A stretch of DNA of 64,000 nucleotides from Acidimicrobiaceae bacterium (GTDB taxonomy: Bacteria; Actinomycetota; Acidimicrobiia; Acidimicrobiales; Poriferisodalaceae), in the NCBI GenBank assembly GCA_026713105.1, contig JAPOPC010000072.1:104613-168612 (forward strand), in the 5' to 3' direction. The notes beneath the pieces were generated by a model. It searched no databases. It was not told the origin of the DNA and was given only the letters and a program-made list of their open reading frames with translations. Positions 1 to 9,288 of this stretch are shown piece by piece. A program made the position numbers and the translations under genes. Position 1 is the stretch's first letter. Every line of letters begins with the position of its first letter.

Positions 1-846
<846 letters not shown>

Positions 847-855
847 ACCGACGGC

Positions 856-1905
856 TCACGGCAGGAGCGGCAGCGATATCCGCAGGTTGCCAGCGATCCA
901 GTCGCCGAGTTCGGGGGCGACATCCACTTCATAGGACGACATGATCTCGGTCAGCACGTGGCCCGCGAACGGTCCGATCGAGGAGAGGTCAGTTGCATCG
1001 GTGCGCAGCGAATCCAGGTGCAGCACTACCCACAGCTCACCAGACGGGCTCGACGCGGACGGCAGCGTCAGCGGTTCGCTGAACTCGCCGGGCTCGAGGT
1101 CGAGCAGCACCAGCGCCAGCTCACCGCCGCCGAACAATTCGAACGGCCGATCGCAGCCGATGACGCCGTCGACTCCGGTGAGCCCCGGCAGATTGACCGC
1201 GGCAGCTACGTCGGCGAGCGGTTCGCCGCCCTGCACGCGACCGGCGGCGGCGATGACGTCGGATTCCGACGTCACCACCAGCCCACTCACACAGTGAGGC
1301 GTCGCCAGCCGCTCGATGCTCGGGTCTTCTTCGACGGCACGCTGCTGCGCGAACTCTTCGAAGGGGCCCTCGAGGTGCGCTTGGACCTGCCCGTTGATCT
1401 CCGCGTCCGGCAGACCGATATCAACCGTGAAACCCAGCCCGTTCAGTGCGACGCCCGCGAGGCGCAACTGAACCATGGAGGTCAGGCGGGATACGTACTC
1501 CTCGTGAGTCGGGTTCTCTGGGTCGTCCATCAGCGTGACCGGTGACTCCACGATGTTCGCAAGGACATCGCCGACCAGTACCTGCCCGCCCGGGAAGCTC
1601 GCGGCGACGGCGGTGCCGTCGGAGAGCAGTGCTCGGTACGCGGCTTCTTGGACTGCTCGCGCAGCATCGCGTTCAGCCCGCTCGGCCTCGAGCTGAGCTT
1701 CCTGGGCGGCCTCCTCTGCTTCGACTTGCGCTTCCCGTTCAGCAGCCTCGACCGCATGCCGTGACACCACACCGTCGCCATCGGTGTCGGCTGCTTCGAC
1801 GAGTTCGGGGTCAAGCCCCGTTTCGATGGTGACGACGTTTCCGTCGTCGCTGCACGCGTACGACGCGAGCACCAGCGCTGCCAGCAACACAGCTCGTCGA
1901 ATCAT
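856..1905 (-). CDS. Secreted lipoprotein with parvulin-like (SurA/PpiC-type) region
   Basis: 349 residues from ATG 1905. The N-terminus is a lipoprotein signal (MIRRAVLLAALVLASYAC; lipobox before C18), so the mature protein should sit on the outer face of the membrane. An EF-hand-like acidic loop (DTDGDGVVS) and an Ala/Glu-rich probable coiled coil follow. The C-terminal half has the parvulin pattern: HCVSGLVVTSESDV, GGEPLADVA, a Gly-Val-Asp-Gly loop, then LEPGEFSEPL and a final beta strand WVVLHL. This fits a SurA/PrsA-like foldase, but catalytic residues cannot be assigned by eye. It sits between mfd and mazG; mycobacteria place a different lipoprotein (LpqU) near here. Confidence 0.6.
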   Translation of the reverse strand: MIRRAVLLAALVLASYACSDDGNVVTIETGLDPELVEAADTDGDGVVSRHAVEAAEREAQVEAEEAAQEAQLEAERAERDAARAVQEAAYRALLSDGTAVAASFPGGQVLVGDVLANIVESPVTLMDDPENPTHEEYVSRLTSMVQLRLAGVALNGLGFTVDIGLPDAEINGQVQAHLEGPFEEFAQQRAVEEDPSIERLATPHCVSGLVVTSESDVIAAAGRVQGGEPLADVAAAVNLPGLTGVDGVIGCDRPFELFGGGELALVLLDLEPGEFSEPLTLPSASSPSGELWVVLHLDSLRTDATDLSSIGPFAGHVLTEIMSSYEVDVAPELGDWIAGNLRISLPLLP

Positions 1906-2019
1906 GGAACTCCCCCGGGCACGCACTGCGGGCAGGCTAGGTGGTTGCCGCTTCGGCAACGTTGCACGCCTGCAGCAAATGCACGGATAACTGAGCCTTT
2001 GGCAGTGCGACCGGTTGTC

Positions 2020-2070
2020 TCCCGCTCTTGTTCGCTCCGCTCACGGGCCGCTCGGGCCACGGCTTCGCCT
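2020..2070. repeat. Dispersed repeat, copy A (3' flank of mfd)
   Basis: This 51-bp element abuts and overlaps the mfd stop codon (2069-2071). It shares its first 14 bp (TCCCGCTCTTGTTC) and its last 31 bp (CTCACGGG, then CGCTCGGGCCACGGCTTCGCC) with an element at 43230-43294 beside the uppP stop codon. The two differ only in the middle: 6 bp here against about 20 bp there. Its reverse complement also resembles the tandem repeats inside mfd at 4373-4468. Confidence 0.8.
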
Positions 2071-5000
2071 ACCGGCTCAGCCTCTCACCGGGGGGCCGCA
2101 ACTGCTGGCAGAACGAGAACAGGTGCCCGACCATGGCCGGCTTCAACGCGCGAACCGACAGCTGCACTTCGCCGCCGCCTGCACCTCCGTCCACCTTGTA
2201 ACGCGCCGCGCTGAAGGGCGTACCTGCACAGATACGCCGCATGCGTAGTTCCTCGCTCGCTGTCAGCGTGAGCGGCCCCAAGCGCACCCGCCCGCCGTCG
2301 TGGCCGGGAGCGAACGCCACAGTCCGCATGCCGAGCCGGTGACATTCGGCGCGCACCAGCGCAATGTGCAACAACGTCCGCGCGGCATCTGGGATCGGTC
2401 CGTAGCGGTCGGTCCATTCAGCTTCGATGTCGGCCACCTCGACGAGCTCGGTGACAGCACCGAGTCGGCGGTACGCCTCGAGGCGGCCTGTCGCGTCGGC
2501 CACGTAGTCGTCGGGAAGGTGTGCGACGAGCGGCAGATCGATGACGATTTCGGCCGGCTGTTCGGGCGTCTCGCCGCTCAGGGAGGCGACTGCCTCGCTG
2601 ACAAGTTCGCAGTAGAGGTCGTAGCCGACGGCGGCGACGTGTCCCGACTGCACGCCGCTGAGCAAGTTCCCGGCGCCGCGCAGCTGCAGGTCGCGCATCG
2701 CGATGCGGTATCCCGAGCCCAGCTCGGTGGATTCGCCGATCGTGCGAAGGCGCTCGTAAGCCTCTTCAGAGAGCGAACGGCCCTCAGGGTGGAACAGATA
2801 TGCGTAGGCGCGCTGACCCGAACGGCCCACACGCCCGCGGATCTGATGCAGTTGACCGAGGCCCAGCAGATCGGCGCGATCCACGACCAGCGTGTTGACG
2901 CTCGGCATGTCGATGCCCGACTCGATGATGGTCGTGCAGACCAGCACGTCGTAGGCACCTTCCCAGAAGTCGATGACGACCTGCTCCAGGGTCCCCTCGT
3001 CCATCTGGCCGTGCGCCACGGCGATGCGCGCCTCGGGCACCAGTTCTGCCAAGCCCGCCGCCACCACGCCGATGTCAGCGACGCGGTTGTGCACGAAGAA
3101 CACCTGACCTTCGCGCAGCAGCTCTCGCCGGATGGCTTCGCTGACGGCACGCTCGTCGTAGGGGCCGACGTGGGTGAGGATCGGCTGGCGTTCCGCAGGA
3201 GGCGTCTGCAGCAGCGACAGGTCCCGGATGCCGGTGAGTGCCATTTCGAGCGTCCGGGGAATGGGGGTGGCCGTCAGGGTCAGCACATCGACCTCGGCGC
3301 GCAAGTGCTTGATCGCCTCCTTGTGGCTCACGCCGAAGCGCTGCTCCTCGTCCACCACCAGCAGGCCCAGGTTGGCGAACTTCACGTCGCCAGACAGCAG
3401 CCGGTGGGTGCCGATCACCAGGTCGACCGTGCCTTCTGCCACACCGGCGACCACCGCTCGCTGTTCGGCGGGCGTGAGGAAACGGCTCAGCACCTCGACG
3501 CGTACGGGAAGATCGGCGTAACGCTCCGCGAACGTCTGGTGGTGCTGCTGGGCCAGCAGCGTCGTCGGCACCAGCACGGCTGCTTGCTTGCCGGCGCTCA
3601 CGGCGCAGAAGGCGGCCCGCACCGCCACCTCCGTCTTGCCGAATCCGACATCGCCGCACACCAAGCGGTCCATCGGCGTGGGCTCAGACATGTCCGCCAG
3701 CACCTCGTCGATGGTGCGGCGCTGGTCAGGCGTTGGCATGTAGTCGAAGCTCTCGGCCAGCTCGGCCATGCCCAGGCCTTGGGGATCGAACGCGTTGCCC
3801 GATGTGGTGATCCGTCGCTGGTACAGCACCACCAGCTCTTGGGCGATCTCGGCGACCGCCGCGCGCACCTTGGCCTTCTGGCGCTGGAAGTCGCTGCCGC
3901 CCATGCGACTGAGCCGGGGCGTCTCCCCGCCGATATAGGGGCGGATGAATTCGATCTGCTCGGTGGGCAGGTAGAGCCGGTCGGTTCCCCGGAATTCCAG
4001 CTCGAGGTAGTCGCGCTCGTCGTCGCCGAAGGCCCGGCGCACGAGCCCTGCGTAGCGGGCGATGCCGTGGTGGTGGTGAACGACGAAGTCGCCGACGCTG
4101 AGATCTTCGAACGACGATGTGACGCCGGTGCGACGTCGAGCTGCGCGATGGACTCGGCGGCGGCCGGTGAACTCTGCTTCGGGCAGCACCGCAACCCCGG
4201 CTGCGGGCGCAATGAAACCCTGTTCGAGCGGTGCGACCACCACGTGACCGCCTGGCAGCGGGGCGAAGCTGTGGAGCCCCGAATGCAGGCGCAACGGGAC
4301 TTCTTCCGCGCTCAGCGCGTCAGCGAGCCGAGCGGCCGAGCCGTCGCCTTCGGCCGCCACGACGACAACGGGTCGCTCCGCGCTGTCTCCGACTCGTCGC
4401 TCCGCGCTGTCTCCGACTTGTCGCTCCGCGCTGTCTCCGACTCGTCGCTCCACGCTGTCTCCGACTTGTCGCTTCGCTCCGGTCACCAGCCGGCGGAGCT
4501 GGGACACCAGGCGGCTGGGATCGCCGGCGGCGGGCACCCATGGATCGGTGGCGATCTGCGGCCCAGGATCGCCCTGCGCTGTGGGCGCTGCGGTGGAGTC
4601 CACCGACCACACCGCGGCTTCGCAGCGAGCCAGCAACCGGTCGAACGCAACGTGCAGCCGGGGGAATGCCAAGCCAGCAGCGTCCTCACCATTCTCGTGG
4701 TGGTCGCCCGATTCGCCCGGACTCCGCAGACCCCACGTCACCGCCAGCGACCGGGTCAGATCGTCGGTTTCTGCGGTGATGTCGGCAGCTCGGTCTGCGA
4801 GCCGCCGCGGCTCGCACAGCAACACCAGCGCGTCGGGGCCGAGCAGGTCCGGCAGCACGATCTCGTCAGGAGCGAGCCATGGCAGCCACGACTCCATCCC
4901 GTCGAACAGCTCACCCCTGCTGAGACGCTCCATGTCCTCGCGGCACCACGGCTCGCTGATCGCCAGCGCTGCGGCACGTTCCCGCATGGCAGCATCGGGA

Positions 5001-5728
5001 CGCATCTCGCGCGCTGGGTACATCTGCGTCTCGGCAAGCTCTGAGACCGAACGCTGATCGGCGATCGAGAACTCCGTGAGGCGGTCTACTTCGTCGCCCC
5101 ACAGGTCGATGCGCACCGGCATCTCGGCCGTCGGGCAGAAAACGTCCACGATCCCGCCGCGCACTGCGATCTCGCCGCGGTGCTCAACCTGATGTTCACG
5201 GCGATATCCCCAGGCCACCAGCTGCGACACGAGTTCGCCGAGGTCGCACCGATCGCCTCGTGTCACGCGCATCACCGACGCTGCTGGGGCAACTGCGTCG
5301 GGGCTGAGCCGCTGCAGCAGCGCTCGAATCGGGGCGACGATCACCTCGAGGTCGCTCTTGCTGGCGCCAGCGGGGGATCTCAGCGTCTCCAGCACTGCCA
5401 GCCGGCGACCCATTGTCTCGGTCGCCGGGCTCACTCGTTCGAACGGCAGCGTTTCCCAGGCTCCGAACAGTGCTACGTGTTGCTCCCCGAGCCAGGTGCG
5501 GAGGTCTTCGGCGTAGCGCTCGGATTCATGGGCCGTCGCCGTCACCACCAAGACCGGCGCCCGCGATCCCAATGTCGCCAAGCCGGCGGCGACGAACGGC
5601 CTGGCTCCCTCGGCGACGGCAATCGAACCCGACGCCCGGCCCAGCATCGAAACGAAGCCGCGGTCGTTGGCAAGTCGCTCGGTCAGCACCCGCAGCGGCG
5701 CAGCGCCCGCCGAGCCTGCCGCGCTCAC
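2069..5728 (-). CDS. mfd: Transcription-repair coupling factor Mfd
   Basis: Large SF2 translocase that removes RNA polymerase stalled at DNA lesions and recruits UvrA. From GTG 5728 it is 1219 residues, normal for Mfd. That start overlaps the pth stop as GTGA, and upstream residues would read through pth. Domains in order: UvrB-like module (about 1-350), a linker carrying a 4 x 8-residue repeat (about 421-452), the CarD-like polymerase-interaction domain with VGDFVVHHHHGIARY (about 550), helicase motor with Walker A GDVGFGKT (about 690), DEEQ box (DEEQRFGVSHKE), TATPIPRT, and a C-terminal TRCF domain. The repeat insertion is unusual. The stop codon lies in a dispersed repeat. Confidence 0.96.
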   Translation of the reverse strand: MSAAGSAGAAPLRVLTERLANDRGFVSMLGRASGSIAVAEGARPFVAAGLATLGSRAPVLVVTATAHESERYAEDLRTWLGEQHVALFGAWETLPFERVSPATETMGRRLAVLETLRSPAGASKSDLEVIVAPIRALLQRLSPDAVAPAASVMRVTRGDRCDLGELVSQLVAWGYRREHQVEHRGEIAVRGGIVDVFCPTAEMPVRIDLWGDEVDRLTEFSIADQRSVSELAETQMYPAREMRPDAAMRERAAALAISEPWCREDMERLSRGELFDGMESWLPWLAPDEIVLPDLLGPDALVLLCEPRRLADRAADITAETDDLTRSLAVTWGLRSPGESGDHHENGEDAAGLAFPRLHVAFDRLLARCEAAVWSVDSTAAPTAQGDPGPQIATDPWVPAAGDPSRLVSQLRRLVTGAKRQVGDSVERRVGDSAERQVGDSAERRVGDSAERPVVVVAAEGDGSAARLADALSAEEVPLRLHSGLHSFAPLPGGHVVVAPLEQGFIAPAAGVAVLPEAEFTGRRRVHRAARRRTGVTSSFEDLSVGDFVVHHHHGIARYAGLVRRAFGDDERDYLELEFRGTDRLYLPTEQIEFIRPYIGGETPRLSRMGGSDFQRQKAKVRAAVAEIAQELVVLYQRRITTSGNAFDPQGLGMAELAESFDYMPTPDQRRTIDEVLADMSEPTPMDRLVCGDVGFGKTEVAVRAAFCAVSAGKQAAVLVPTTLLAQQHHQTFAERYADLPVRVEVLSRFLTPAEQRAVVAGVAEGTVDLVIGTHRLLSGDVKFANLGLLVVDEEQRFGVSHKEAIKHLRAEVDVLTLTATPIPRTLEMALTGIRDLSLLQTPPAERQPILTHVGPYDERAVSEAIRRELLREGQVFFVHNRVADIGVVAAGLAELVPEARIAVAHGQMDEGTLEQVVIDFWEGAYDVLVCTTIIESGIDMPSVNTLVVDRADLLGLGQLHQIRGRVGRSGQRAYAYLFHPEGRSLSEEAYERLRTIGESTELGSGYRIAMRDLQLRGAGNLLSGVQSGHVAAVGYDLYCELVSEAVASLSGETPEQPAEIVIDLPLVAHLPDDYVADATGRLEAYRRLGAVTELVEVADIEAEWTDRYGPIPDAARTLLHIALVRAECHRLGMRTVAFAPGHDGGRVRLGPLTLTASEELRMRRICAGTPFSAARYKVDGGAGGGEVQLSVRALKPAMVGHLFSFCQQLRPPGERLSR
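4373..4468. repeat. 24-bp tandem repeat x4 inside mfd
   Basis: Four head-to-tail copies of a 24-bp unit (4373-4396, 4397-4420, 4421-4444, 4445-4468), with a fifth partial copy after them. Copies alternate C/T at one position, and copy 4 has one extra change. Read on the mfd strand each copy encodes R-V/Q-GDSAER, so the array keeps frame and adds about 32 residues to the linker before the CarD-like domain. Confidence 0.92.
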
Positions 5729-6366
5729 CGCCCTTGGGGATCGGGTCCCCGCCGGCGGGTGTTCGCGACGTTCATGGCCGCCTCGATGCCGTCGCGCACC
5801 AGCACCTCCAGCCCCTCTACGGCACGGTCCAGCGCCTCGTCGATCTGCAACGCCTCGGAGCGCGCCGGCCGCTGCAACACCCACTTACGGCCCGCTTCAG
5901 GCCGTGGCGGCTTGCCGATGCCGATGCGCAGCCGCACGAAGTCACGGGTCCCGAGCTGGTTGGCGATCGACGCCAAGCCGTTGTGGCCGGCGATCCCCCC
6001 GCCCGCTTTGAGCCGCACCTGCCCGGGCTCGAGGTCGAGCTCGTCATGCACCACGATGAGCTGCGACGGCTCGACGATGCCATGACGCTTCACCAGCACG
6101 CCCACACTGCGGCCGCTCTCGTTCATGAACGTGGTCGGGCACGCAAGCGTGACGCGGCGCTCGCCCACCGTCGCCTCCCCGACGCGAGCGTGCTCGCGCC
6201 GCTGCACCGCCAAGTCGCACCGAAGCGCCGATGCCCACCGTTCGGTGGCCTCAGCCCCGACATTGTGACGGCTTCCCCCATAGCGCTCCGGAGGGTTACC
6301 GAGGCCCACCACCAGCCAGTCTGCGGCTGTTCCCCGCCGCGCGGCCGCCCGGCGGAACACGGACAC
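5725..6366 (-). CDS. pth: Peptidyl-tRNA hydrolase
   Basis: Releases tRNA from prematurely dropped peptidyl-tRNAs. The 213 residues contain all family catalytic and binding motifs: GLGNPPERYGGSRHNVG (with the catalytic His), FMNESG, VVHDELDL (catalytic Asp), GGGIAGHNGL and FVRLRIGIGKP. The start at 6366 lies 8 bp after the rplY stop, so rplY-pth-mfd form one transcription unit; the pth stop overlaps the mfd GTG by 4 nt. A short N-terminal extension of about 16 residues precedes the usual start of the fold. The rplY-pth pairing is common in bacteria. Confidence 0.96.
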   Translation of the reverse strand: MSVFRRAAARRGTAADWLVVGLGNPPERYGGSRHNVGAEATERWASALRCDLAVQRREHARVGEATVGERRVTLACPTTFMNESGRSVGVLVKRHGIVEPSQLIVVHDELDLEPGQVRLKAGGGIAGHNGLASIANQLGTRDFVRLRIGIGKPPRPEAGRKWVLQRPARSEALQIDEALDRAVEGLEVLVRDGIEAAMNVANTRRRGPDPQGR

Positions 6367-6374
6367 CGGGTCGG

Positions 6375-7016
6375 TCAGTCCTCGTCGTCGTCGTCGGCGT
6401 CATCGGCTTCTTCAGCGTCGATGAGCTCGCCTTCTTCGTCGATCTGTTCGGCGGCAACGGCAGCACGTGTCCGCTGCGCAATCGCCACCAGCGTGTCGCT
6501 GTCGAACAGGCTGACCATGCCCTCAGGCAGGGCGAGATCACTGACGCGGATTGGATTGTCCAGCGAGAGCGTCTCCACGTCGACGTCGAAGGCCGGCGGG
6601 ATCACACCCGCAGGTGACTCGACGTGCAGCGACATCAGCTGCTGCTGCACCACCGCACCTTCGCGGCCGGCTATCGCGGCCTCGCCGACAAGGCGAATCG
6701 GCACGTCCACCACCAGCCGCTCGTCGAGGGAGATCAGCACGAAGTCGACATGAGTGACGCGGTTGGCGATCGAATCACGCTGCATGTCCTTGACCATGGT
6801 GAGATGGTCCTTGCCGTCGACCTCAAGGGTGATGATCGCGTTCGGGCCTGCAGCGTTCAGCGCAGCCCGGAACCGCAGGCGGTCGAGCGTGATCGACACG
6901 GGATCGCTGCCGTGGCCGTACATCACCGCGGGGATCTTGTCGGCAGCGCGCAGACGCCTCGAGGGACCCGTGCCGGTCGCGTGACGAGGCTCGGCGATGA
7001 GCTTCAGCTGTTCCAT
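6375..7016 (-). CDS. rplY: 50S ribosomal protein bL25 (CTC long form)
   Basis: 213-residue bL25 with the N-terminal 5S rRNA-binding L25 domain (about 1-95: PSRRLRAADKIPAVMYGHG) and the C-terminal TL5/CTC beta domain (DVPIRLVGEA, then a predicted IPP-type loop before DVDVETL). It ends in a very acidic tail, as in other long-form CTC proteins. The start is supported by GAAAGGG a few bases upstream of ATG 7016. It heads the rplY-pth-mfd string; prs ends 90 bp upstream on the same strand, the rplY-prsA order of mycobacteria. Confidence 0.95.
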   Translation of the reverse strand: MEQLKLIAEPRHATGTGPSRRLRAADKIPAVMYGHGSDPVSITLDRLRFRAALNAAGPNAIITLEVDGKDHLTMVKDMQRDSIANRVTHVDFVLISLDERLVVDVPIRLVGEAAIAGREGAVVQQQLMSLHVESPAGVIPPAFDVDVETLSLDNPIRVSDLALPEGMVSLFDSDTLVAIAQRTRAAVAAEQIDEEGELIDAEEADDADDDDED

Positions 7017-7106
7017 GCTGGCCCTTTCGGCAGTTGGGCCCCGTCAGCTCACGGGCTCTTGGGCGACGGGCGTCGAGTCGATCAGCGACGAGGAATCCTA
7101 CGGGTC

Positions 7107-8090
7107 TCAGAAGAGGTTCTGGCCGTCGAAGATCTCCGACACAGATGCGTCCTCGAACACCGACTCCAAAGCGTCGGCGAACACGCCGGCAACGCTCAGC
7201 ACGACGAGCTTGTCGAACTGCTTGGAGCTCGGAATTGGCACCGTGTTGGTGACGATGACCTCGCTCAGCGAGGAGTTCTTCAAGCGGTCCACGGCGGGTT
7301 CGGAGAACAATCCGTGCGTGCTCGCGCACATCACGTCGGAAGCACCGTTGGCAATCAGCGTCTCGGTGGCCGAGCAGATGGTTCCGGCCGTGTCGATCAT
7401 GTCGTCGATGATCACGCAGGTGCGGCCCGCTACTTCGCCCATGATGCCAAGCGCCTCGGACTCGTTGGCGTTGTCGGTCGCGCGGCGCTTGTAGATGGAC
7501 GCCACATCGCAGCCGAGTCGAGTCGCGTAGCGCTCAGCCACCTTCACGCGGCCGGTGTCGGGCGACACGATCACCGAGTCGGGCCCCATGACGTCGGACA
7601 GGTAGTCGATGAGCACCGGCGCCGCCGTCAGATGATCCACCGGACCGTCGAAGAAACCCTGGATTTGGCCGCTGTGCAGGTCGATCGACACCAGGCGCTC
7701 TGCGCCTGCGACGGTGAACATGTCGGCGAGCAGTCGCGCAGTGATCGGTTCGCGGCCCGCGGCCTTGCGGTCTTGGCGGGCGTAGCCATACAGCGGCGCG
7801 ACCGCGGTGATGCGCTTGGCTGATGCACGCCGGGCGGCATCCACCATGATGAGCTGCTCCATGATCGCGTCGTTGAGGCTCATGGTCTCGCAGGAAGCAT
7901 GGCTTTGGATGATGAACACGTCGCCGCCGCGAATCGATTCGGCGAACTTGCACTTGATCTCGCCATTGGCGAAGTCGATGAGACCGGGGTCGCCGAGTTC
8001 CACGCCGAGCTGGGCGGCAATCTCGGTGGCCAACTCAGGATTTGCTCTGCCGCTGAAGAGGTGCAAGCGCTTCTTGGTGACCAGCTCCAT
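7107..8090 (-). CDS. prs: Ribose-phosphate pyrophosphokinase
   Basis: Makes PRPP from ribose 5-phosphate and ATP for nucleotide, His, Trp and NAD synthesis. From ATG 8090 it is 327 residues. This start has a strong Shine-Dalgarno (GAAAGGA, 8 nt upstream), although the frame stays open for 54 more codons. Visible motifs: FANGEIKCKF, the flexible loop YARQDRK, the metal-binding DLHSGQIQGFF, and the PRPP-binding loop VIIDDMIDTAGTI. It lies 158 bp downstream of glmU, which supplies the next step of UDP-sugar synthesis in many prs-glmU operons. Confidence 0.96.
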   Translation of the reverse strand: MELVTKKRLHLFSGRANPELATEIAAQLGVELGDPGLIDFANGEIKCKFAESIRGGDVFIIQSHASCETMSLNDAIMEQLIMVDAARRASAKRITAVAPLYGYARQDRKAAGREPITARLLADMFTVAGAERLVSIDLHSGQIQGFFDGPVDHLTAAPVLIDYLSDVMGPDSVIVSPDTGRVKVAERYATRLGCDVASIYKRRATDNANESEALGIMGEVAGRTCVIIDDMIDTAGTICSATETLIANGASDVMCASTHGLFSEPAVDRLKNSSLSEVIVTNTVPIPSSKQFDKLVVLSVAGVFADALESVFEDASVSEIFDGQNLF

Positions 8091-8248
8091 TGCGTGTTCC
8101 TTTCTCAGCGGTGCGGGGGGCGCCGTGCTCGACGCAGACGCGCTCGAAGCAGCACTAGCTGAGGGCTGGGCGGAACGCTCGGCAATGGGTTTTGACGGCA
8201 TGTTCAGCAGTCCGGCGACAGGTCCGAGACTACCCGACTGCACCCCAA

Positions 8249-9031
8249 TCACCCCGGGGTTTCCCGCCGTGCGATCAGCACTGCCTCGCAGGCGGCGAGC
8301 TGATTAGCGTCATTCACGCCCATCGCTTCGGCCGGGTCGGATGCAGCGACTGTCGTGATTCCATGATGGGCGTGGGCGAGCAGTTCGATGGCTTGGGTGA
8401 GGTAGTACTCGCCTGCTGCGTTGGCCGGGCGAAGGTACGGGAGCACCTGGCGCAGTCGTGCGATGCCGAAGCAATACACGCCGACGTTGATCTCGTCGAT
8501 GGCGATCACATCGGGCGAGGCGTCGCGCTGCTCGATAATGGTCACGCGGGCGTCGTCGCGCACGATGCGTCCGTAGCCGGTTGGGTCGGGAACGTGAGCC
8601 GTCAGCAAGCTGGCTGCGGCATCGACGCGGCGGCGCTCCGAGACGACCTGGTGCAGCGTCTCCGCTCGCAGCAAGGGCGTATCGCTGGACAACACCAAGA
8701 CGTCTGGGGCCTGCCGGAACTTGCCGAGCGCAGAGAGGCCGACCCGGGCCGCATCGCCGGTTCCCTGCTGGTCTGGCTGAGTGGCGAACACCACGCGGTC
8801 GGGCTGGGGCGCGTCTGCGCCCACCTTGGCTCGCACCTGATCAGCCCCATGTCCAACGACTACGACAATCGGGCCTGCATCGATGGCGGCTAGGGCGTCG
8901 AGCACGCGCAGCACCATGGCGCGGCCCGCAAGGGGGTGCAGCGGCTTCGGCAGGTCGGAATCCATGCGGGTGCCGGCTCCGGCTGCCAGCACGATCGCTG
9001 CGCAGGCCGGCTCTACGGGGTCCGGCGACAT
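8249..9031 (-). CDS. glmU: GlmU-type N-acetylglucosamine-1-phosphate uridylyltransferase, single-domain
   Basis: 260 residues from ATG 9031 cover only the nucleotidyltransferase half of GlmU: the signature LAAGAGTRMDSDLPKPLHPL, QPDQQGTGDAARV, LSSDTPLLR, GYGRIVRD and NVGVYCF. Typical GlmU is about 450-480 residues with a C-terminal left-handed beta-helix acetyltransferase. Here the protein stops cleanly at 8249 and the 158 bp before prs has no hexapeptide repeats. The glucosamine-1-P acetyltransferase step must therefore be done elsewhere, or the enzyme acts as a general sugar-1-P uridylyltransferase. tRNA-Gln lies 29 bp upstream on the same strand. Confidence 0.82.
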   Translation of the reverse strand: MSPDPVEPACAAIVLAAGAGTRMDSDLPKPLHPLAGRAMVLRVLDALAAIDAGPIVVVVGHGADQVRAKVGADAPQPDRVVFATQPDQQGTGDAARVGLSALGKFRQAPDVLVLSSDTPLLRAETLHQVVSERRRVDAAASLLTAHVPDPTGYGRIVRDDARVTIIEQRDASPDVIAIDEINVGVYCFGIARLRQVLPYLRPANAAGEYYLTQAIELLAHAHHGITTVAASDPAEAMGVNDANQLAACEAVLIARRETPG

Positions 9032-9060
9032 CGTGCTGACTCGACGTGGGTATGGCGGGG

Positions 9061-9132
9061 TTCGGGGAGGAGGACTCGAACCTCCATTGCCGGGACCAAA
9101 ACCCGATGTCCTACCAATTGAACGATCCCCGA
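9061..9132 (-). tRNA. tRNA-Gln (anticodon UUG)
   Basis: Full cloverleaf on the minus strand: 7-bp acceptor (TCGGGGA/TCCCCGA), D arm GTTC/GGAC, anticodon stem TCGGG/CCCGG with loop TTTTGGT (anticodon TTG), and T arm GGAGG-TTCGAGT-CCTCC. CCA is not encoded. A TACCCT box lies about 45 nt upstream. The 3' end is only 29 nt before the glmU start, so the tRNA may be processed from a joint transcript. Confidence 0.96.
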
Positions 9133-9273
9133 TAGCGCCTGTCACCGCAGGCGGCTTGTCTGTGGATCGAGGGTAGCGACCTGCGGAGATCAGGTTCTTC
9201 GAATTTCGACAGCCAAGGGTGTGTCACGTGGCCCGAGCCGAAAGGATCTCGTGGGATGCCGCCGATGAGGCGA

Positions 9274-9279
9274 TAGGTT
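9274..9279 (+). promoter_or_regulatory. Putative -10 box (TAGGTT) of bS22
   Basis: TANNNT hexamer ending 9 nt before ATG 9289, with no Shine-Dalgarno in between. This suggests a leaderless or near-leaderless transcript. Confidence 0.5.
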
Positions 9280-9288
9280 CGTGCCTTC

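Noticed and set aside
2300..5044. A 914-codon open frame on the plus strand
   Set aside because: It is antisense to mfd; long antisense frames are expected at this GC content, and the Gln/His/Arg-rich product resembles no protein family.
8091..8248. Frameshifted acetyltransferase domain of glmU
   Set aside because: The 158 bp holds no left-handed beta-helix hexapeptide pattern in any frame and is far too short for the missing 200 residues.
8091..8252. N-terminal extension of prs by 54 residues
   Set aside because: The internal ATG 8090 has a strong Shine-Dalgarno and matches the family N-terminus; the extension is Ala/Ser-rich noise.
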